From IMG/VR virus record IMGVR_UViG_3300048103_000988, positions 1 through 42,173 of that record: 42,173 nt of DNA. The stretch is one strand, 5' to 3'. Positions within the stretch are counted from its first letter, which is position 1; every line of letters begins with the position of its first letter. The notes below the pieces were generated by a model. The model was not told the DNA's origin and searched no databases. It was given only the letters and a program-made list of their open reading frames with translations. The DNA is from a virus. This document shows positions 1 to 6,031 of this stretch, piece by piece. A program made the translations under genes and the position numbers.

Positions 1-2
1 AT

Positions 3-19
3 AGTGTGTTATAATATAG
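3..19 (+). promoter_or_regulatory. Extended -10 promoter-like motif upstream of gp32
   Basis: AGTGTGTTATAAT lies at 3-15. TATAAT at 10-15 is preceded by TG one base upstream, the extended -10 form recognised by sigma70 holoenzyme. The same 13 bases recur at 6054-6066. It sits about 65 bases before the gp32 start, a sensible place for an early or middle promoter. The -35 region falls outside the window and cannot be checked. The function is inferred from the motif alone. Confidence 0.5.
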
Positions 20-80
20 ATTATATTATGTATAAAGTGGATAATTCAGACAATACAAAACATACATTGGAGAAAACAAT

Positions 81-974
81 ATGTCTTTAAGTAATTTAAA
101 ATCTAGTCGTGGCTCGTCAATCGACAAACTCGTTCAAGCAGCAGAAGCTGTATCTCAGAAAGCAGAAACAAAATCATACGGTGATGACCGTTTTTGGAAA
201 CCCTCACGTGATAAAGCTGGTAATGGCTATGCAGTAGTTCGTTTCCTTCCACCCAAGGAAGGTGAAGATCTACCGTGGGCACGTTATTGGGATCATGGTT
301 TTCAAGGTCCAACCGGTATGTGGTATATCGAAAACTCATTGACTTCTATTGGACAGGATGATCCAGTTTCAGAAGCAAACACCATTCTATGGAATAGTGG
401 TCGAGATGAAGATAAAGCACTTGCTCGTGAACGTAAGCGTCGTCTACATTATGTATCAAATATCCTTGTTATCTCGGATCCTTCTAACCCAGAGAATGAA
501 GGTAAAGTATTCCTTTATAAGTTTGGTAAGAAGATCTTTGATAAGATTATGGATGTAATGCAACCTCAATTCCAAGATGAAGATCCTGTCAACCCTTATG
601 ATTTCTGGGAAGGTGCTGACTTCAAGATTAAGATTCGTAAGGTTGAAGGTTGGGTTAACTACGACAAGTCAGAGTTTGGTAGTCAAGCAGCTCTGTATAA
701 CTCAGACGAAGAAAAGCTAGAAGAAGTATATTCGAAGGTTCATTCTTTAACTGATTTTACTAAGCCTGAAAACTATAAGTCTTATGCAGAATTGAAAGCT
801 AAGTTCAATAAGGTATTGGGTGTTGATGCGGGTGAAGTAGCTGCAGCTCCTGTAGTAGCTCAATCAGTTGCTGAACCAGCCATGGCTGCTGAATCTGCTC
901 CGGTAGGTAATACTGCTGAAGCTGAAGAAGATGATACCCTCAGTTATTTTGCTAAGCTAGCTCAAGAATCATAA
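81..974 (+). CDS. 32: gp32 single-stranded DNA binding protein, cysteine-free
   Basis: This is the T4 gp32 homologue, which coats single-stranded DNA cooperatively during replication, recombination and repair and binds its own mRNA in T4. At 297 residues it is close to T4's 301. The N-terminus carries a basic/serine patch (LKSSRGSS, 6-13) in the place of the T4 cooperativity motif. The OB-fold core shows AGNGYAVVRFLP (46-57), WYIENS (81-86) and NPENEGKVFLYKFGKKIFDKI. The C-terminus is an Ala-rich linker followed by an acidic tail (AEAEEDD), which in T4 recruits partner proteins. The T4 zinc site (His64, Cys77, Cys87, Cys90) keeps only the His (His72); the protein contains no cysteine, so it should not bind zinc that way. 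GGAGA at 69-73 fixes the start. Three TAA codons stand in tandem at 972-980. The gene is monocistronic, with a promoter motif before it and a terminator after it. Confidence 0.95.
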   Translation: MSLSNLKSSRGSSIDKLVQAAEAVSQKAETKSYGDDRFWKPSRDKAGNGYAVVRFLPPKEGEDLPWARYWDHGFQGPTGMWYIENSLTSIGQDDPVSEANTILWNSGRDEDKALARERKRRLHYVSNILVISDPSNPENEGKVFLYKFGKKIFDKIMDVMQPQFQDEDPVNPYDFWEGADFKIKIRKVEGWVNYDKSEFGSQAALYNSDEEKLEEVYSKVHSLTDFTKPENYKSYAELKAKFNKVLGVDAGEVAAAPVVAQSVAEPAMAAESAPVGNTAEAEEDDTLSYFAKLAQES

Positions 975-999
975 TAATAAAAAAATAATAACGTTTTTT

Positions 1000-1023
1000 G
1001 GAGTCCTTCGGGGCTCCTTTTTT
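1000..1023 (+). terminator. Rho-independent terminator of gp32 (UUCG loop)
   Basis: GGAGTCC (1000-1006) pairs with GGGCTCC (1011-1017) around a TTCG tetraloop, giving a seven-pair stem with one G-U wobble, followed by six T. It lies 26 bases after the gp32 stop and is a textbook intrinsic terminator. It isolates gp32 from the small gene downstream. Confidence 0.93.
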
Positions 1024-1024
1024 G

Positions 1025-1110
1025 TATATATAAAATAGGTTAGTCCACTTCAGCGACTCGCATTTGTTCATGCGTTAAAAGACTACTTCAATCCTAACTA
1101 GGAGAAGTAT
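1025..1110 (+). promoter_or_regulatory. Structured mRNA leader of the YRG peptide, riboswitch-like; AT-rich promoter candidate at 1025-1037
   Basis: Right after the gp32 terminator lies an AT-rich box (TATATATAAAATA, 1025-1037) that could be the promoter; it is not an exact TATAAATA. The following leader can fold. TAGTC (1041-1045) pairs with GACTA (1081-1085), enclosing a CGCAT/ATGCG hairpin (1059-1063 with 1070-1074). TACTTC (1084-1089) pairs with GAAGTA (1104-1109) and CCT (1093-1095) with AGG (1100-1102) around an AACT loop, burying the AGGAG ribosome binding site. A second ACTTC copy (1047-1051) and a second GACT copy (1055-1058) offer alternative pairings. The outer stem and the SD hairpin share bases 1084-1085, so they compete. 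A short gene behind a foldable leader recalls the glutamine-binding Downstream-peptide riboswitches of marine cyanobacteria and one of their phages, but I do not see their consensus bases, so the ligand is unknown. Confidence 0.45.
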
Positions 1111-1272
1111 ATGAACACTTTAATGTATCGTGGCGCAAGCCAACAAGTAAAAAACACAAAGGTAAACAGCGAATCAAAGAAAACTTATAGAGGAGCTTTT
1201 TACAAAAGATTGCCAAAGCAAGAAAGGAAGGAAAGTTTACACACGTATCGTGGTGTAGAATTTAGTTCTTAG
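1111..1272 (+). CDS. Small YRG-repeat protein (DUF4278-like)
   Basis: A 53-residue basic protein with three copies of a Tyr-Arg-Gly motif at exactly 20-residue spacing: Y6-R7-G8, Y26-R27-G28 and Y46-R47-G48. The copies read LMYRGAS, KTYRGAFY and HTYRGVEF. The YRG pattern in a short protein matches DUF4278, a family of unknown function known mainly from cyanobacteria and their phages. AGGAG at 1100-1104, seven bases before the ATG, fixes the start. The gene has its own leader (1025-1110) and its own terminator (1279-1305), so it is expressed as a separate unit between gp32 and the converging tape-measure gene. No catalytic motif, signal peptide or membrane segment is visible. The family call rests on the motif only; the function is unknown. 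Confidence 0.8.
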   Translation: MNTLMYRGASQQVKNTKVNSESKKTYRGAFYKRLPKQERKESLHTYRGVEFSS

Positions 1273-1278
1273 TATTAT

Positions 1279-1305
1279 GGGGGAACGCAATGTTCCCCCT
1301 TTTTT
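1279..1305 (+). terminator. Strong intrinsic terminator between converging genes
   Basis: GGGGGAAC (1279-1286) and GTTCCCCC (1292-1299) form a perfect eight-pair stem with a five-base loop, followed by six T (1300-1305). The T run is on the plus-strand side, so it ends the YRG peptide transcript. The T run overlaps the stop codon of the minus-strand tape-measure gene. On the minus strand the same hairpin is present but without a clear U tract, so it would be a weaker terminator in that direction. Confidence 0.93.
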
Positions 1306-3352
1306 ATGCAAATGATGCAGAGTTATCTAATGAATTATAATTAAAGGCGTTATTTGGACGTGATGTTTTCATATTGCTGCTGCCTTTACTCGTAATCATA
1401 TTAGTATTAGTAGAGTTATCTACATTATTTTGAACGACAGCCGGCTGATTTTTATTATTGTTCTTCATATTGCTTTGATCGTTAAGCAATTCAAAAATAC
1501 CTTTATCTTTGTCAAGGTCATTCCTTAGTGGGTTGTTAGTCCTGTCAATAAAATCATCAATTTTTTTAATGCCTTTATAATCATCTGATGTAAAATTATC
1601 GTCCTCGCCTTTTTTCTTTGTAAAGAATGCAATAAGAGAATCAAATATGCTTGATGCTCTATCAACTATTGTATCGCTAAGGATCTCGGCTTTTTCTTTT
1701 AGATTATTAAATTTTTCTTTATCAATACCTAAAGCCGCTTTAATTATACCGAGCATATAATCAAGAGCTTCTTTAACTTTATCTTTAATTGTTTGAAATA
1801 ATGTCGCAGCTGTATCTTTAATAATGTTGTATTTTTTCTTTGCCTCTTCCCATGCCGGTGATACATATCCCTTAGCTTTGTCATAAGCAGATTCTATATT
1901 ACCTCTTATACTTTCAAAAAGATCCTTAGCCTTTTGCTTTACTTCGTCGTATTTTGTTTTGGCTGCAGTCCATGCGGCGTCAACTTGAATAGATGCTTTA
2001 TCCATTGCAGTTTGAATAGCATTTGCTGACACATTATATATTTCATTAATTTTTTTCTTTATATTTTCGTTTGCTGTTGCGGGAAACTCTCTAACTTGTT
2101 GAAAAATTTCTTTAGATTTAGCAACAGTATCGTCAAAAGCTTGAGTTGCTATTGCTGCTATGTCTTTATATTTTTGTTTTACATTTTCCTTAAATTGTTC
2201 AAATGTGCTTGGAGCATTTAATATTGCATTCCATGCATTCTTAAGTCTTTCTATTTTTTGATTAAACATCTCAGTAAGTAATGTATCTAATACTTGATTT
2301 TGTGCCACGGCTTTATTATAGTAGTCTTGTCTGGCCTTCTCAGGGTCATTCGCTACATCTTTATTATTAAACCTTTCTGGTGTTATAGAATTCCAAAACT
2401 TTGCTAGGCCTAGCTCAGCATCTGCTGTTGCTTGGGCATTTAACTCTTTAGTACCTGCTATTAAACCTCTAAATTTTGAACCGGTCCTTTCGTATTCTTC
2501 CTTAGCTTTATTTACTACATCTTCACCATACGTAATGGCTAACAATAGTGCAGCTAATGCTAATGCGATTGGGCCGGCCATTGTTCCTACCCTAAGATAT
2601 GCAGCAACTTTCCCTAGACCCTTTTTAAGATGTGTTAGACCTCCTTTAATTTGGGTAACGAAAAAGGCAAATCCTCCTTTTAATCCTTTAAATCCAAATT
2701 TATATAATGCGAGACTGCCTATTAAAACACTTAATTTACCAAAGTTTTCTTTAAATGTATTAAGAGCTGCAGTAAAATCACCGGCTAGTATTTCCTCTAC
2801 AACCGTGAAAGCTGCTACTAGTGTCTCGGTTATCCGGTCGATAATTTTTTGCAATTTTTCAGGATCAAACATTGCTAATGCAACAGCTCCTAGCCCCGCA
2901 GCTGGCAATGCATTATTTTTTATTGATTCACCTAAACCACCTATACCGTCTTTAATTCCTTGAAGAAGCTTGCCTTCTTTTTTAGTTGCTTTTTCAGCTT
3001 CACGAGCTTTTTCAAGATCGCTCGAAGCACCTCCAAGTTTAGCTTGATTTTTTTCTTCTAGAGCAATTAGTTTTTCATCACCTTCTTCTATAGCTTTTTG
3101 TAATCTTTCTTGAGAAGCAATAAATTCATTTTTTAAATTATTTAATACATCTCTTTGTTGAAAATCGCTAAACTTCGAACTCTTAATTAACTCGTCTAGT
3201 TTATCAAGTCTATCCTTACTTGTCTTCTTTTTCTGTGCAGCAGTGTTTTGTGCTTTAAGTGCATTAGCTAATTGTTGTATACCCTTAGCGTCGCTACCAG
3301 CAAAGCCTGCTGCAACTTGTTTGTCTGACATTTTTGACTTATCTATAGCCAT
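1304..3352 (-). CDS. Putative tail tape-measure / hub protein (gp29-like)
   Basis: A 682-residue protein and the last gene of the minus-strand operon. The N-terminal 130 residues are charged and predicted to be helical or coiled coil. Two hydrophobic stretches follow, near residues 145-165 (LPAAGLGAVALAMF) and 260-285 (GPIALALAALLLAI). The middle to C-terminal half repeats long amphipathic helices of the type AW..AK.KYDE.K.KAKDLFESI. The end is Asn/Ser-rich. This profile and a length somewhat above T4 gp29 (590) fit a tape measure, which sets tail length and is ejected with the DNA. Context agrees: tube initiator gp54 and the chaperone-like gp26 lie upstream in the same operon. AAAGAG before the ATG serves as SD. 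No lysozyme or peptidase motif was recognised. The call rests on composition and context, not on a sequence signature. Confidence 0.7.
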   Translation of the reverse strand: MAIDKSKMSDKQVAAGFAGSDAKGIQQLANALKAQNTAAQKKKTSKDRLDKLDELIKSSKFSDFQQRDVLNNLKNEFIASQERLQKAIEEGDEKLIALEEKNQAKLGGASSDLEKAREAEKATKKEGKLLQGIKDGIGGLGESIKNNALPAAGLGAVALAMFDPEKLQKIIDRITETLVAAFTVVEEILAGDFTAALNTFKENFGKLSVLIGSLALYKFGFKGLKGGFAFFVTQIKGGLTHLKKGLGKVAAYLRVGTMAGPIALALAALLLAITYGEDVVNKAKEEYERTGSKFRGLIAGTKELNAQATADAELGLAKFWNSITPERFNNKDVANDPEKARQDYYNKAVAQNQVLDTLLTEMFNQKIERLKNAWNAILNAPSTFEQFKENVKQKYKDIAAIATQAFDDTVAKSKEIFQQVREFPATANENIKKKINEIYNVSANAIQTAMDKASIQVDAAWTAAKTKYDEVKQKAKDLFESIRGNIESAYDKAKGYVSPAWEEAKKKYNIIKDTAATLFQTIKDKVKEALDYMLGIIKAALGIDKEKFNNLKEKAEILSDTIVDRASSIFDSLIAFFTKKKGEDDNFTSDDYKGIKKIDDFIDRTNNPLRNDLDKDKGIFELLNDQSNMKNNNKNQPAVVQNNVDNSTNTNMITSKGSSNMKTSRPNNAFNYNSLDNSASFA

Positions 3353-3369
3353 AACTCTTTACCTAGTAA

Positions 3370-3486
3370 TTATTTTCCGAACCAATCGTCGATTAAATTT
3401 TTACCATAATATAAAATACCTAACCAGACAGTAAATAAAATACCGTCAAAGTATGATAGTGTTTCCCATGCGTTTACCGGATCCAT
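3370..3486 (-). CDS. 38-residue single-span membrane peptide
   Basis: A small open reading frame coding 38 residues from ATG at 3486-3484 to TAA at 3372-3370. It starts inside the stop codon of the EF-hand gene (TAATG overlap), so it is probably translated by coupling. The N-terminus is polar (MDPVNAWETL). A hydrophobic aromatic segment follows at about 13-27 (GILFTVWLGILYYG), then a short charged tail (KNLIDDWFGK). It therefore looks like a single-pass membrane peptide. It lies 17 bases upstream of the tape-measure gene. The tight coupling and clean frame support a real gene. The function is unknown; a role with the neighbouring two-span membrane protein is possible. Confidence 0.72.
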   Translation of the reverse strand: MDPVNAWETLSYFDGILFTVWLGILYYGKNLIDDWFGK

Positions 3487-3806
3487 TATTTCTTACCTTT
3501 CATTGCTTGTGTACCAAAGAAAGCAGCAACGATACCAGCAACAGCAACAAAATATGTTGGTGCCATATCGCCTAGCGTTTCTTGTGCTTGATCTAAACCA
3601 GCTAATGATGCAATAACAACAGCGAATGGATATAATAATAATCCACCAAGGGCAAACCATGTCATGTTACGTTGTGCATCACGCATTGCATCAGCATCTT
3701 CTAACTCTTTACGTTTAAACTCTAAGTATAATGCCTCTTCAGCCGCACTTACTTTACCATCACCATTTGTATCTGCTGGATGAAATACTTTTTCTTCTTC
3801 TGACAC
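3486..3806 (-). CDS. EF-hand protein with two membrane spans; holin candidate
   Basis: A 106-residue protein with a GTG start at 3806-3804, supported by AAGGAG eight bases upstream. Residues 12-23 (DTNGDGKVSAAE) match a canonical calcium-binding EF-hand loop, with D12, N14, D16, K18, S20 and E23 at the coordinating positions. A charged helix (28-47) leads into two hydrophobic segments, about 50-70 and 83-101, and the protein ends in a basic KGKK tail. Only one EF-hand is present. Small two-span proteins with a charged end are typical of holins, and related proteins sit in the structural regions of other marine phages, but no lysis enzyme is visible nearby. It lies between gp26 and the tape measure and is coupled to the 38-residue membrane peptide. 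EF-hand: clear. Membrane topology: likely. Holin role: a guess. Confidence 0.8.
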   Translation of the reverse strand: MSEEEKVFHPADTNGDGKVSAAEEALYLEFKRKELEDADAMRDAQRNMTWFALGGLLLYPFAVVIASLAGLDQAQETLGDMAPTYFVAVAGIVAAFFGTQAMKGKK

Positions 3807-3819
3807 TTTAATTACTCCT

Positions 3820-4008
3820 TTATTTTTGTTGCTTTAAACGTTCGTTTTCTTCTTCAATATAATTTTTTAATAGCGCAGTGTATATTTCTCTTTCCCACGG
3901 AACCATATTGTCGAGCTCTGTTAAGCTATAACCATGGTGCTGCATCATCGCGAAGTTGGTCTTATAGTGGTTATATAAACTATCGTGAGAGAGGCCTAAC
4001 CAAAAAAA
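3820..4008 (-). CDS. -1 frame extension of gp26 (gp51/GT-like), reached by frameshift
   Basis: Behind the gp26 stop a -1 frame stays open for 59 residues, from TTA at 3999 to TAA at 3822-3820. It reads LGLSHDSLYNHY, then NFAMMQHHGYSLTELDNM, then VPWEREIY, and ends in a charged Glu/Lys/Gln-rich helix. The 'YSL.EL..M.PWERE.Y' pattern resembles the short gp51-type or tail-chaperone extensions found behind gp26-like genes. The frame has no ATG or GTG before the internal Met-Met, and it opens only just upstream of the U7 slip site (a TGA lies two codons before it). Independent initiation would therefore lose the conserved beginning. Frameshifting at 4008-4002 would give a fusion of about 293 residues (gp26 1-233, Trp, then this tail). 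The stop overlaps the SD of the EF-hand gene (TAAAGGAG). A homopolymer sequencing error is the main alternative. Confidence 0.75.
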   Translation of the reverse strand, partial: FFWLGLSHDSLYNHYKTNFAMMQHHGYSLTELDNMVPWEREIYTALLKNYIEEENERLKQQK

Positions 4009-4700
4009 TTGTCAAGGCCTCTTAATTCGATATCATTATCTTTTCCACAGTTTTTACACTTAAATTGTAAATCATATTTTAATGAAGGTGAATCTGTAAA
4101 GAAATCAGTTAACTTACTAAACTGATCGCTATTTAAAGAATCAATAAAATCCTTTAACTCTTCTCTTTTCGAATCTTGCGCTGGATAAACATCATCAGCA
4201 TCATAGATTGAATCAATTGAATCAATAAGAATTTCTGTTAATCCTTCTACACCTTCTACATTCTTATCTTGTTTTTCTAAATTTCCTATTTTAGGATAGG
4301 ACATTACTACACCAACATCTTTAGTTAATTCAATAGTAGTAGTTGAGTTTTTAACAACTGGCATTTCAATATCATCAAATAATATTTCCATTTTGTTTTC
4401 TGTTTCACAATGATCACATTTTGCCGTAACTTCTGTTTTTTCTCCAACAGACTTAGATCTTAATTTTAAAAATAATGCTTCTAAGTCAAACATCGTTAAT
4501 TCATCTGCATCTATATCGTTATATACACAACTAACAATAACATCCTTAAGTGCACCTAAAATCTGATTTGAGTCCTTTGATTCTAAAGCGATCATTAAAA
4601 TCTTTTCTTCTTTTACTAAATAAGGTCTATACTCAATTTCCTTATTTTGTGATGGTATAACTGTTTTATATTTCGCAGCATTCAATACTGGTAAAGCCAT
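3996..4700 (-). CDS. 26: gp26-like baseplate hub assembly protein
   Basis: A 234-residue homologue of T4 gp26 (208 residues), the T4 baseplate-protein family needed to assemble the hub together with gp51. The N-terminus (MALPVLNAAKYKTVIPS, then YRPYLVKEEKILMIA) is typical of the family. Two CxxC pairs, C95-x2-C98 (CDHC) and C215-x2-C218 (CKNC), form a probable zinc ribbon that brackets the C-terminal half. The ORF ends at DNFFG-TAG, directly after a run of seven U that can shift ribosomes into the -1 frame. GGAGA upstream of the ATG is a strong SD. It lies 18 bases after gp54 and upstream of the membrane proteins and tape measure. This is the place of the lambda G/GT-type chaperone in other tailed phages and supports a chaperone role for the gp26/extension pair. 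Confidence 0.82.
   Translation of the reverse strand: MALPVLNAAKYKTVIPSQNKEIEYRPYLVKEEKILMIALESKDSNQILGALKDVIVSCVYNDIDADELTMFDLEALFLKLRSKSVGEKTEVTAKCDHCETENKMEILFDDIEMPVVKNSTTTIELTKDVGVVMSYPKIGNLEKQDKNVEGVEGLTEILIDSIDSIYDADDVYPAQDSKREELKDFIDSLNSDQFSKLTDFFTDSPSLKYDLQFKCKNCGKDNDIELRGLDNFFG
4002..4008 (-). promoter_or_regulatory. Candidate -1 ribosomal frameshift site (UUUUUUU)
   Basis: On the minus strand the last gp26 codons read AAT TTT TTT GGT TAG. The U UUU UUU heptamer is in the right frame for tandem slippage of both tRNAs by one base. After slippage the next codons are TGG TTA GGC, entering the gp51-like extension. The zero-frame stop TAG is only one codon downstream of the slip site. 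I did not identify a convincing downstream pseudoknot by eye. Confidence 0.65.
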
Positions 4701-4718
4701 TATATTCTCCTAATAATA

Positions 4719-5417
4719 TTAAAATAATTTTGAAATTTTCTTTCCTGCCGTAGATAATTGTGACGGCAATTTCATTATTCCCAAGTCGCCTGGTATCATT
4801 GATAAAACTTGCGATATCGCAGATTCTAAGAAATTCTCTGGTACATATCTATCATATGCAAATGTTACTGTAACCCGTTGTATAGTATTTTCTGCTGTTT
4901 GATTTAATTCAACGGCACTAATATTAATAGGATACGCATTTTGTAATCTTATGCCATATACATTCTTATCAAAATCATTTAATTGTTGTATTGTGATATC
5001 AGTTTGATAAGCTTTTTTGTATCCTACTTTATAATTTTCTGTGTCGACAATAGATGACATCCATGTTTCCATCATATCTTTTACATAGAAGTCATTAGTT
5101 AATAGAAATGTCATTGTCACATCGTCATCGATAAAGCCATTCGGCATTTTAATTGTTTCTTTTTCAGCCTGAAAATCGAGTGTGTTAATATTACGTCCAG
5201 GCATTTGAGCCGATTCTACTAAAAACGCAATATCTCTCGGATCGTTTATAAGATTTTTAGCATTAAATGTATCATTTGCTAATCTACCGACAATTGCCAT
5301 AGGATCTAGATTAAGCAATGATTGCGTTGGAGGTGTGAACATGACAAGGAAACGGTTAGTTTTTGCTAATCCTTGTTTCTTACCAACCAGTGCTTTAAAT
5401 TTTTCAATAGTAGACAT
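4719..5417 (-). CDS. 54: gp54-like baseplate tail-tube initiator
   Basis: A 232-residue protein, shorter than T4 gp54 (320). It shows the tail-tube-like pattern of the family: LAKTNRFLVMF near residues 18-28, the strand motif SAQMPGRNINTLDF (about 69-82), DDDVTMTFLLTNDF with the following ETWMSSIVD, and the closing LQNAYPINISAVELN plus IQRVTVTFAYDRYVPE. The C-terminus is hydrophobic and Ser/Leu-rich. In T4, gp54 sits on gp48 and is the platform on which the gp19 tube polymerises. gp48 here heads the divergent plus-strand operon. AGG eight bases before the ATG lies in the end of the preceding gene; only one base separates them, suggesting coupling. A tail-tube paralogue is the alternative, since both share one fold. 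Confidence 0.7.
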   Translation of the reverse strand: MSTIEKFKALVGKKQGLAKTNRFLVMFTPPTQSLLNLDPMAIVGRLANDTFNAKNLINDPRDIAFLVESAQMPGRNINTLDFQAEKETIKMPNGFIDDDVTMTFLLTNDFYVKDMMETWMSSIVDTENYKVGYKKAYQTDITIQQLNDFDKNVYGIRLQNAYPINISAVELNQTAENTIQRVTVTFAYDRYVPENFLESAISQVLSMIPGDLGIMKLPSQLSTAGKKISKLF

Positions 5418-5419
5418 TC

Positions 5420-6013
5420 TTATTTACCTGTATATTGTTTGCGAGAATATCTCCAAACGGTTTCTGATTTAACTTTCTTAAATTGTTCTGTTGGTAAGAA
5501 GATAGCAATTTCCCATTCAGTCATTGGAACTCTTACCATTTTACCTTGTATTTGACTTGTTAAGTAATGTTTAAAACAAGGTTGAAACTCTTTATATTTT
5601 TTTACACCTTTTAATAATTCATATCGCATTTTTGTAAGACGAGAATTTTCACCAATTTTATTTGGTGCAGTTTTCATTAACTCATCTAAAAATCTTGCTC
5701 TTACGCCTGGTGCTAAGTAATGTAAATTTAATCCATAAAATCCGCCTGGTGCTGGCTCAACCATAATTACTAATGGGAACCGATCATAATATGGTAATGT
5801 AGCTTTATGTTTTGGATCATAAAAATACATATACATCGAACCTGCTAACTCTTTTGAAGTTGGTTCGAGAGCTTTGTCCTTTAAAACTTTACGCGGATTA
5901 ACATCGCCAAGCTCAGCAACCTTTTTACGAAACCAGAGTTTAGACTGATCTGTTCTTGCTTTTATGCCAGCTCTAAATGCCTGTGCTTGTAGTGTATCAA
6001 ATAAACTTGCCAT
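5420..6013 (-). CDS. Conserved late structural-region protein of unknown function
   Basis: A 197-residue protein. An upstream in-frame TTG (6031-6029) is possible, but ATG at 6013-6011 is preceded by AAAGGT and reads MASLFDTL, so I take the ATG. Residues around 60-105 form the most distinctive part: MYMYFYDPKHKATLPYYDRF, then PLVIMVEPAPGGFYGLNLHY. The C-terminal half is basic. The 'YDPK....LPYYD.FPLV' and 'G.NLHYL.P..R..FL..L' patterns look like a protein recurring in T4-like marine phages, but I cannot name a function. It lies between gp4 and gp54, one base before the latter, and its own late promoter box (6026-6019) overlaps its translation start region. A virion or assembly role is inferred from location only. 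Confidence 0.75.
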   Translation of the reverse strand: MASLFDTLQAQAFRAGIKARTDQSKLWFRKKVAELGDVNPRKVLKDKALEPTSKELAGSMYMYFYDPKHKATLPYYDRFPLVIMVEPAPGGFYGLNLHYLAPGVRARFLDELMKTAPNKIGENSRLTKMRYELLKGVKKYKEFQPCFKHYLTSQIQGKMVRVPMTEWEIAIFLPTEQFKKVKSETVWRYSRKQYTGK

Positions 6014-6018
6014 ACCTT

Positions 6019-6026
6019 TATTTATA
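6019..6026 (-). promoter_or_regulatory. T4-type late promoter fused to SD and start codon
   Basis: TATAAATA on the minus strand (6026-6019) exactly matches the T4 late promoter consensus. It is followed at once by AAGGT and ATG (6013-6011). A start site six to eight bases after the box would fall at or next to the ATG, so the transcript would have almost no leader. The 18 bases TATAAATAAAGGTATGGC (6026-6009) recur exactly at gp25 (13318-13335). Confidence 0.6.
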
Positions 6027-6031
6027 TCCAA

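Noticed and set aside
1025-1110. Firm assignment as a known glutamine riboswitch
   Set aside because: The arrangement is similar, but I could not find the conserved aptamer bases on the plus strand, so only a riboswitch-like leader is claimed.
2535-2963. 142-residue plus-strand frame inside the tape-measure gene
   Set aside because: It lies wholly antisense to a long, well-formed minus-strand gene, is Pro/Asn-rich in the manner of a shadow frame, and has no ribosome binding site or conserved motif.
3820-3960. Independent small gene starting at the internal Met-Met of the gp26 extension
   Set aside because: It would drop the conserved first part of the extension, and no ribosome binding site precedes those codons; frameshifting explains the open frame better.
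6014-6031. Upstream TTG start adding six residues to the conserved unknown
   Set aside because: The added codons coincide with the TATAAATA box; ATG 6013 has AAAGGT in front and gives a typical MASLF start.
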